NCBI GenBank assembly: GCA_027600665.1
Contig: JADGJL010000534.1
Location: forward strand, 1 to 18,759
Direction: 5' to 3'
DNA: 18,759 nt
Source: Irineochytrium annulatum
Taxonomy: Eukaryota; Chytridiomycota; Chytridiomycetes; Chytridiales; Chytridiaceae
Shown: positions 1-6,890 of the stretch, piece by piece
Position numbering within the stretch: the first letter of the stretch is position 1
Layout: each line of letters starts with the position of its first letter
Program-made: the position numbers and the translations under genes
Notes under the pieces: generated by a model
What the model was told of the DNA's origin: nothing
What the model saw: the letters and a program-made list of their open reading frames with translations, nothing else
The model's database searches: none

Positions 1-1
1 C

Positions 2-727
2 CCCAACAGCGTCGGCTCCAACCCCCCCGTCAACCCCTATACGAACCTCTTCAACGCCGGCGGCGCCATGGGAGCCGGCGCCGGTGCCGGTGCGGGGGGG
101 TTCGCCGGCATGGGCGGGATGGGCATGCCAGACATGGGTGGACTCGGAGCCGGCGCAGATCCGGCCATGATGTCCCAGATGATGCAGAACCCAGCCTTTG
201 CGGCCATGGCGTCCCAGCTCTTCTCGAACCCGCAGTTCCTAGATGCGATGGTTGCGTCAAACCCTGAGATGGCGGGGATGATGACGCCGCAGGTACGGCA
301 GATGATGCAGAGCCCTCAGTTCAGGGCCATGATGAGCGACCCGAACATGGTTAGACAGATGATGCAGATGGCGCCCATGATGGGCGGAGGGATGAACCCT
401 TTCGCGGCGGGGATGGGCGGAGGAGCTCCAGGTGGAACTGATGGTGGAGCGGGTGCGGGCGCGCCGGGAATGAATCCGACGGGTGCGGGGGCTTTTGATC
501 CTGCGCTGCTATCGATGCTGATGGGTGGTGGGATGCGGGGAGGTGCGGCTGCTTTGCCTCCGCCGCCCGCCAACCCGGAGGAAGCGTATCAGGAGCAGCT
601 GAGACAGCTCCAGGACATGGGCTTCTACGACGCGAGCGAGAACATTCGGGCTCTGACGGCGACGCGGGGGAACGCGTCAGCCGCCGTCGAGTGGCTGTTG
701 AACAACCCGCCCGGGGGGCCGCGTTAA
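2..727 (+). CDS. DSK2: Ubiquilin / Dsk2-type ubiquitin receptor, 3' part
   Basis: Proteins of this family shuttle ubiquitinated clients to the proteasome, using an N-terminal ubiquitin-like domain, central STI1 repeats and a C-terminal UBA domain. The open frame enters from the left edge, so the N-terminal domain is outside the window and the 241 visible residues are the C-terminal part. Visible in order: a Gly/Ala/Met-rich linker; a Met-rich STI1-like region (MMQNPAF, LFSNPQFLDAM, NPEM, MMQSPQF, MMSDPNM, about residues 57-145); a second Gly/Ala-rich linker; and a UBA domain at the extreme C-terminus (EEAYQEQLRQLQDMGFYD, then ATRGNASAAVEWLLNN) with the MGF loop that contacts ubiquitin. The frame ends at TAA 725-727. 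No intron is needed in the visible part. The family call is firm; the symbol follows the fungal name. Confidence 0.95.
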   Translation, partial: PNSVGSNPPVNPYTNLFNAGGAMGAGAGAGAGGFAGMGGMGMPDMGGLGAGADPAMMSQMMQNPAFAAMASQLFSNPQFLDAMVASNPEMAGMMTPQVRQMMQSPQFRAMMSDPNMVRQMMQMAPMMGGGMNPFAAGMGGGAPGGTDGGAGAGAPGMNPTGAGAFDPALLSMLMGGGMRGGAAALPPPPANPEEAYQEQLRQLQDMGFYDASENIRALTATRGNASAAVEWLLNNPPGGPR

Positions 728-1703
728 TGTGGGAAAGAGCCTCAGGTGTTGCCAATTTGGTATGAGAGTCTCGTTGTCCTCAAGCTTTTTATTGACAACG
801 ATATCATTTAGGCTGCATTGTCGTAAAATTTCGATCCCATTACCACCATTTAATATCACTGCTTAGTTCAGGTTGATCATGGAATACATATTGATTGTTG
901 TAGTAGGACTCATGCAAGTGTTTTACTTATTTTCTGGCTCTTTTGGAGGACTGCGATTTAGTCATCGGCAGAATGCATAGTATTCCATGTGGGCCATTAA
1001 GCTGTCGCTTTTACAGCGGTGATTTGAACCGAGGTAACGTCCCGTTCAGTACCAGTCCGAGCCGCAAGTCGCATGACGAGGGTCCGAGTACCTATAATAC
1101 CGACGGACTCAGTTTTAACGCTGAACGCAATCACGTTGATGTTACGCGCTACGCCTTCAGCCTCTTCGGCCTCGTCCAACTTCATCCTCAACGCGTTCAA
1201 TAACCCGCTCATCATCACGCTCCAAGTACGTTCTCACGTACCGCGGCCCGAGCACCGTCAGTGACAAATAAAAACATGAGGCTCACTGCAGCCAATTGCC
1301 GAGCATGTCAAAATCTTCTGGGCATCCACTTTTTCTTCGCAGCCAGATTTCTCCAGGTGAGAGACTGAACGACGATGGCGGGAAGGGGAGGGGAGGCCTC
1401 GGCTACGCTTCGTTACCCTGATGATTCAACCTCTAACCCAGCTCACTTCGATGCTATCGACACATAGCAAGTGAATTGAAAACGGAGAATAAATCTTGAT
1501 CTGATCTTCATCGTTCCCTGCTGCCCTCCTCTTCCTTCTTTAACCCCGCCTCTCGCTCACAGCTGATTAAGTTCTAACGCTTCGTCTCAGGTCTTCTTGA
1601 GCACCTGGCCACTTTGGACTTACTCCCCTGAGCTGTGCGTCGACCGTTTACGCGGTCGGCACCTATCATGGGCTTGGTGCAGGGTAGCCTTGGTAGCTAT
1701 GCG

Positions 1704-1782
1704 ACCTAATAGTATACCACCTAATAGTATACCACCTAATAGTATACCACCTAATAGTATACCACCTAATAGTATACCACCT
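1704..1782. repeat. 15-bp minisatellite, five full copies
   Basis: The unit ACCTAATAGTATACC is repeated head to tail five times without a mismatch (1704-1718, 1719-1733, 1734-1748, 1749-1763, 1764-1778), followed by four bases of a sixth unit. The unit length is divisible by three, so any frame across it stays open; one forward frame reads a PPNSI pentapeptide repeat, but the surrounding frame has no other sign of being a gene. Perfect identity of all copies suggests recent expansion by slippage or unequal exchange. Confidence 0.95.
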
Positions 1783-1877
1783 CTTTTACAGTTGCTGTCG
1801 TAGTATTGCTAAGTATTCTGTTTATGCTATCACTCGTTTGCTCATGCATTTGCGATGATGATGAACTTTCTGTCGAG

Positions 1878-1934
1878 CTCGCGATGTGCCTGGGACTCGG
1901 CGAAAGCCGGGAAACCCACCCAGGTCTCGCGATG
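1878..1934. repeat. Hairpin with GAAA tetraloop between 9-bp direct repeats
   Basis: CTCGCGATG occurs at 1878-1886 and again at 1926-1934. Between the copies, CCTGGG (1889-1894) can pair with CCCAGG (1919-1924), and inside it CGGC (1898-1901) pairs with GCCG (1906-1909) around a GAAA loop (1902-1905). An unpaired stretch of nine bases lies on the 3' side. It could be a structured RNA element or chance in GC-rich DNA; no known family was recognised. Confidence 0.4.
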
Positions 1935-2221
1935 CAGAGGAGATGGAAAAACCCCTTAGATGGCGGCGTCTGAGCTTTCTTGTTTGTTTGTTTATTGCGT
2001 GGTTTGTGTACAAACCGTTTGTAATAGAGGCTTATTTTGGAGATAGAAGAAGTGGTCATCTACATTACATCAGCAATTTTAGGGACGCTGGTGCTTGATG
2101 CGAAACTCTGATGAAAAAGAGTAAGTGCCGCACGTCTTTCGTCCGCAACAACTCTTCGCATGCCATGGACCGATGCGCTTCAGGAGTAACCTGGTTATGT
2201 TGCCAGCACCTATCTGCTTAA

Positions 2222-2697
2222 GGTCGTCTCCAAAACTCTCAACGCGTCGGTGTGGACCACGGGCCTGTGTTCACTTCACCGTGGATGTGGGCGGCGAACG
2301 GGCCGCTGCGCTCTTTCCGCCTCATCCCGCCTGAGCTCGCATCGCATGCGAAACTCGAGGTGTACACGCACGCCGAGCGCCGGCTTGGGTGGACGACCTG
2401 CGTCCACCTGCTGCCGTTCGTCCTGTTCGCAGGCATCGCGCTGCTCTTTAGGGAGAACCTGTGCCCGCTCGTGGTCACGGTGGTACCGGGGCAGCGCAGT
2501 ACGGCTGGGCATATGGCTGGGCAACGGAGGACGTCGTGGCGGTGATGGACGGGTATGACCGCGTCCACGGTTTATATCGTGCATGGCAATGTTATCTAGA
2601 GGAACGTCATCTTGGGACGTACAACAGCGATAAAGTAGGGGCAGCGAGGAGTTGGAGAAGGAGTATCGGGCGGTGCAGAAAATGTGCACGCAGATGA
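2222..2697 (+). pseudogene. Coding-like remnant with a membrane segment and frame break
   Basis: From 2222 one forward frame has the G/C-rich third positions typical of genes in this window and reads a plausible protein with Trp-rich text (FTSPWMWAANGPLRSF), a charged stretch and a hydrophobic segment (CVHLLPFVLFAGIALLF, about 2399-2449). Around 2470-2490 this coding character passes to another frame (AQYGWAYGWATEDVVAVMDG), without GT/AG sites that would explain the switch. In the first frame a stop (2219-2221) lies directly upstream and no good ATG is present, although AG at 2221-2222 could be an acceptor. I read it as a decayed gene or an exon-order fragment; the family is not recognised. 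Confidence 0.3.
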
Positions 2698-2851
2698 TGA
2701 CGGCGTACATTTAGAAAGAACGTTGCGTGAATGCTAGAAGCCTTGTGTGTACATACACCAACGCATTTTGACGCAGATGGCGTGTGGATAGGTGTCGTGC
2801 TTGTTTTGAAGCCTTAAAAGCGGTGAATGCAAATAGTATTCAAATGTTCGA

Positions 2852-4509
2852 TCATTTCAACCCTTTGGCCGTCCGGGCACCAGAGGACCGTGCAGAGTTG
2901 GTCCGTGACGACGTCCTCTTCGCCGAGGAAACCCTCTTATGCACCTTCTCCGGCTTCAACCCTGCGCCGCCGCCTTCATCCGCCTCAGCTCTCTCCATCC
3001 CACCACCGCGGCTGCCCATAACGCCGACAGCCATGAACGCGTCCCCTGACGCCGTATTTAGCGTCGTCAGCATCCCGACAACGCTCGACGCCCTGCTTGT
3101 GGGCCGCGACACGTCCGGCCGCTCCGTCATCAACGTCCCCATAACGCTCGATGCCCTGCTGGTAGGACGCGACACGCCCGCCGTCTCATTGCGCGCTGCA
3201 GAGCTTGGCCGCTGCGACTGCATGCCCGAAGATTGCATGCCCGACGACGGCCCATTGTCACCAAGGAAGTCCCTTGATGCCTCGGGCGACCGCCCCTCGA
3301 TAGAGTACGAATGCATCGGGGTGTCCTCCGGCCCGCTTCTGCCCGCGCTCGTCAACCACTCGGGCGGCTCCTCCGGCTCCTTGTTAAAGCTCTCGGTCTT
3401 CCTCACAATCGCCGACGACGCGGGCCGCGATCTCGCGATGCTCTCCGCCACAAGTCCCGGTATCGCGCTGCTCGGCCTCGACTTCGGCGGCGTCACGAGC
3501 CGCCTCCGGAACTCTACCTCTTCGTCCTCGCACAGCCGTAGCATGCGCGCCCGCTCCCGCTCGAAAATCTCCTGCTCGGTTTCCTCCTCCGCATCGTCCT
3601 CCGGCCCGGCGTGCTCGCTAACCACTGCTGCAAACCACTTCTTGTCGACGTCGGACAGCGTCGGGTTGGGATCGATGGCGCCAGGCACGCGACCGTGGAA
3701 CACGATGCGGTCGCCGTGTACACTGGCATGTCGAGGCCGGACGCTTGATTTTATCGACGGCCGACGCTCCATCACGGACATGGAACGAGATGGCGCGACA
3801 GGTGGTTCATCTTTTCGGAAGACGACCTTTAGCTCGGCAACCTCGTCCAGGGGCGCGAACATCATGTTGATGAGCTTGTCGTCCGCTTCCTTCGCGTCAT
3901 CGATGGCGGTCGACCGTCTCCGATCGGGCTTCGACTCCGGTGATGACGCGAGGGTTCGTAACGGTGGAGCATCATCCCCGAACTCCTCCGGCGCGTCCGG
4001 GAAGTGCTCCATTCTTGCGGTTGACCTTTCCCGCGTCATCGGTCTGGCCGGATTAGACGCCGCCCTCGTCCGTGGTCGCTCATCCGTCATCGGCCTAATC
4101 GGATTCTGCGACATACGCGATGCCGGCCGTGACGCACTTTGTCGCGATTCGGATCGCGACCGCGGTCGCGACGGTGTAGTCGGTGATGAACTCCATTGAA
4201 ACGGCGCCGAGACGCTTGTGAGCGGAGTTGTTGGCCGGTTCGGTGCGGGATTGGTGACGGAGATGGAGAGTCGGTTGCCTATGCTGTTCTGCGGGCTGGT
4301 GACGGGTATTGTCGGGTCGAGGGGCGGTAGAACGGTCTTTTGCTTGACGGAGGAGACTTTGCGGTATCTGTAGCGGGTGATCAGAAGTGGGAGACGCGTC
4401 CAAACAGATTTGCTTACACGTTGGTATCTGGATGGAAGCTGAGTAGGCGGTCGTTGTTGACGACGGAGATGATGGCGCTGGTAACGTGGATGCTGTCGTC
4501 GCGCGACAT
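2852..4509 (-). CDS. Disordered Ser/Arg/Pro-rich protein of unknown family
   Basis: Spliced model: exon 1 4509-4418, intron 4417-4368 (50 nt, GTAAGC...CTACAG), exon 2 4367-2852, giving 535 residues. I chose the ATG at 4509 because its codons (MSRDDSIHVTSAIISVVNND) look coding and a phase-2 donor joins the long frame as TNV-YRKVSSVKQ. The long frame also stays open upstream to 4579 unspliced, but that extension has poor codon character. Most of the protein is low complexity: many RPxSRxSS and RxxS motifs (SRPTSRASSV twice, RPRSRSES, RRPSIKSS), suited to basophilic kinases. Two parts look ordered: ADDKLINMMFAPLDEVAEL and a charged helix near DVDKKWFAAVV plus EQEIFERERARMLRL. A 21-residue internal duplication lies near the C-terminus. 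No enzyme motif or membrane segment was seen. The function is unknown. Confidence 0.75.
3062..3180. repeat. 63-bp imperfect direct repeat inside the disordered gene
   Basis: The segment beginning AACGCTCGACGCCCTGCT at 3080 recurs as AACGCTCGATGCCCTGCT at 3143, a 63-bp period. On the minus strand this encodes two 21-residue units that share VSRPTSRASSV and a following GxL. A smaller 15-bp duplication at about 3221-3244 encodes the doubled SSGMQ. The copies differ mainly at third positions, so the repeat has been held at protein level. Confidence 0.8.
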
Positions 4510-4909
4510 GGCGTCGGGTGATGCCCTCGATGCCGTGTGGACGAGACGTGATGATTACCGCGTTGGAAATCTTCAACATTTGCGCAAGATTTGCGTCAGG
4601 GGCGTGGAAATGGCTGGATAGGGTCTGCAGTTACGGGCCTTGTTTATCGAATTTTGAAAGTAGAAAAAAATGGACATCGTTAGACCTAAAAATGGTCTCC
4701 ATACGCTAATCGCGCTTCCACTAATTCTGCAATCAGGACAAGGAGATCGTTGACGGCCGAGACAGGTTGACAGTAGCTTGCCTTCCTCCAATCGAACTGC
4801 AGCTAGGAAGGAGACAACGACGTGTCCCACCGATCCTCGTGCGAGTGTCCCTCCATGGTAGCGAATTGTCGACCACATCTCAACGCCAGATGTTCCAACT
4901 CAAGTCAGC
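4510..4909. other. Intergenic, between divergent genes
   Basis: This 400-bp gap separates the minus-strand disordered gene from the degenerate SUMO copy. It should hold the promoter of the former. I see an A-run near 4664-4670 but no clear TATA element, RNA gene or repeat. Confidence 0.5.
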
Positions 4910-5461
4910 ATGGGAGCATTAGGTCGCTGGGAAGGACACGGTAAGGGCCTATGCGTCCTTTTTACCAGGACTGACAGGTGGTTTCTACTTTCGCTTCAAC
5001 AAAACACCAGTGGCGAGAAGACCAGCCAACTTAAGGTCATTGGGCCCGAAATCACCGAGATCGGTAGGTTGAGCGTTGGTTTGCTGAGAGTTGCGTGAGA
5101 GGAGAGCTGTTAAGCAGGGCCCTGACGGGACTTCAGCTTTCATCAACCCCCACTCCAGCAGTTAATGGATGCCTACTGCGTGAACACGTTGTTTCGTTTT
5201 TGCGCCTATGTTGTAATGATTTACTTTCACCGTGTTTTATGTGGTGCACTAGGGTATAACCTATGCTTGTCTAGGAGCCAGACACTTCGCTTCCACTATC
5301 AAGGCGATCGACTGAATGAGGATCAGACACCGGACGACGTTTATAACGTTTGCATGATTCTTACCGAAGTATGGCAGCTGGAGAGGAATGATGACGACCG
5401 GATCAAAGCGGAAGTCGAGACACTTGGTGGCAAGTCCATCTGTGGCAAGTCTAGCTGCTAA
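4910..5461 (+). pseudogene. Degenerate tandem copy of SUMO
   Basis: This is a diverged duplicate of the SUMO gene that starts at 5900. Matching blocks: SGEKTSQLKVIGPEITEI (5009-5063); LQQLMDAYC (5148-5176); LRFHYQGDRLNEDQTPDD (5285-5338); LERNDDDRIKAEVETLGG (5378-5431). Exon borders match too: a phase-1 donor at 5064 after TEI, and a 39-nt GT-AG intron 5339-5377. The frame is broken: with acceptor 5136 the next exon is 10 nt shorter than in the intact copy and hits TAA at 5162. The third donor (after MDAYC) is lost, and the exon from 5275 is 2 nt short. The di-Gly end survives, followed by KSICGKSSC and TAA. Two long stretches (4910-5098, 5165-5461) happen to stay open unspliced, so a rewired short product cannot be excluded. 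No translation of a repaired copy is claimed. Confidence 0.75.
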
Positions 5462-5899
5462 GTCAGGGATTCTGCAATGGATCTCTTTCGACCATGATGT
5501 TTGCAACGTGCGCTTGACTGCCTCTAGCTGCTAGTTTTCCTCACTACTCAACGAAGTGTTAGTGCACTTTGCTCATGCATGCTTTTGATAACGAAAGGAC
5601 GACTTTTGGTAACATGTTCAGTAATCGCACCATCCTTTTTCTTGCTTTTATAGTTTAATCAGGATGAATAATATATATTTGTACCAAAATGCGCCGAACT
5701 CGTTGGAGGTCGTGTGATCGCGCTAAACCGATGTTCTCTCGTGATTCGCACGACCAGCCGCCATCATACTAAGTTCACGGCGCGGCCAGTAACAACGACA
5801 ACGATGATGGCTGCGACTGTCCTGAATGGGCATTTTGCGACATTGACATCTCTGTTGGTCCGAATCAACTTCACTCTTGAGCTGTGAGAACTCGACGCA
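5462..5899. other. Intergenic between the two SUMO copies
   Basis: This 438-bp spacer has the 3' flank of the broken copy and presumably the promoter of the intact gene. An AT-rich patch (AATAATATATATTTG near 5665-5680) stands out. No further coding match to SUMO was seen. Confidence 0.5.
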
Positions 5900-6529
5900 A
5901 TGGACGGCATGGGACCATCGGGAACGGGGGACGAGGACAAGAAGGTATGCGAGATTCTCTGATCAATCCTTCTCTGCATCCGCTTTATTGGAACTGACTC
6001 CGTTCGCTCAGCCAAACTTGGGTGGTGAAGTCGTCCACATCAACCTCAAGGTTCTTGGCCCGGATCAAACCGAAATTGGTGGGTTTGGCTTTTGCTTTGA
6101 ATAAGGGCATCTGGACGAACGGGCGGGATGGGCTCGGTGGAACGGAGGTCGATACCGATGATTTGGACAGAAGCGCTGACGGGTTTGATTCAGCATTCAA
6201 AATCAAGCGGTCAACTCCCCTTCAGAAGCTTATGGATGCGTACTGCACAAAGACGGGGCAGGTGAGTGCTACGTGGCTTATTGGTTTCGTTGGGGAACAT
6301 ATACCCATTCCCCCGTGAAGCTATGGCTAAAATTATAATTATTTAGGATTCGAAGTCGATTCGTTTTCACTATGACGGACAGCGGTTGAATGCAACTGAC
6401 ACGCCGGATGAGGTTGGTCAACCTTCCTTCTTTCGGTTATGACTAAATTTTTTATAGCTGGAGATGGAAGATGGGGATCAAATTCAGACTGTCGTTCAAC
6501 AAATCGGCGGCGCTTCTACTCCATGCTGA
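5900..6529 (+). CDS. SMT3: SUMO, small ubiquitin-like modifier (Smt3)
   Basis: SUMO is joined through its C-terminal Gly-Gly to lysines of target proteins by the E1 Aos1-Uba2, E2 Ubc9 and E3 ligases, mostly in the nucleus. Five exons: 5900-5944, 6012-6078, 6194-6261, 6347-6412, 6458-6529; the introns are 67, 115, 85 and 45 nt. All junctions are GT-AG and phases agree (0, 1, 0, 0). The 105-residue product has a short acidic N-terminus, then the beta-grasp fold: GEVVHINLKVLG, FKIKRSTPLQKLMDAYC, IRFHYDGQRLNATDTPDE, LEMEDGDQIQTVVQQ, and IGG at the maturation site. A five-residue tail (ASTPC) would be removed by an Ulp-type protease. The fourth donor (GTTGGT) is weak. The family hallmarks LEMEDGD and FKIKRSTPLxKLMxAYC make the call firm. 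A broken duplicate lies 438 bp upstream. Confidence 0.95.
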
Positions 6530-6890
6530 CGCTGATGATTTTATCTTGCTGCGGCGCCGTCTCCGTCTTTCGTTGTGCAGTATTTCTCAGAATCGTATTC
6601 TCTACCACTTACCCATCTTTTTCTTTGCTTTGTGCCTGTAATTACGTGAACGGCGGAGACGGGGGAACAAGAGTTGTGATGTGAAAAACATCCGAGCTTA
6701 TCCTTCTCCCTACTTGATTTCTTTACTTTTCTTATTGCTTTTAACAAGTGCATTGGTCGATATCGCTTCTGCACGTGCTATCCTGGACGTTAGCATGTTA
6801 AGCTTTACTCCAAGGCGAGACCTTTTTTCGTAATTCTCCGGCTCCTTGAATCTCCACACCATCGTCACCAGCACCCGCGTGCTCATAGCC
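6530..6890. other. Intergenic, SUMO 3' flank and SND1 promoter
   Basis: This 361-bp gap joins two genes in the same direction. It is T-rich in the middle (6595-6740) and shows no coding frame, repeat or RNA gene I can support. Confidence 0.5.

Larger units (their letters stand above)
728..2851. other. Gene-poor 2.1-kb interval with coding-like remnants
   Basis: No complete gene can be supported between the Dsk2 stop and the end of the minus-strand gene. The first 200 bases look like AT-rich 3' flank. At 1073-1264 (+) a short frame ends in NAFNNPLIITLQ and a stop followed within two bases by AATAAA, which could be the last piece of a gene, but I cannot link it to a start. The minisatellite (1704-1782), a hairpin (1889-1924) and a decayed coding-like tract (2222-2697) are listed separately. 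The rest, including 1270-1700 and 2700-2851, shows nothing I can name. Confidence 0.5.

Noticed and set aside
1005..1035. A tRNA-like B box (GGTTCAAATC on the minus strand)
   Set aside because: No acceptor stem, anticodon arm or D arm can be folded upstream at the right distance; only the T-loop-like sequence fits.
1886..2098. A 70-codon plus-strand frame with a hydrophobic stretch
   Set aside because: The hydrophobic part comes from a TTTG repeat (TTGTTTGTTTGTTTA), and codon character is poor elsewhere; not enough to call a gene.
2784..4199. A 471-codon plus-strand frame opposite the disordered gene
   Set aside because: It mirrors the minus-strand codons: G/C-rich third positions remove stops on the opposite strand. 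The minus frame has repeats conserved at protein level and a consistent intron; the plus frame has none.
4910..6529. Treating the SUMO duplicate as a processed (retro) copy
   Set aside because: It keeps GT-AG introns at the same places as the intact gene, so it was copied at DNA level.
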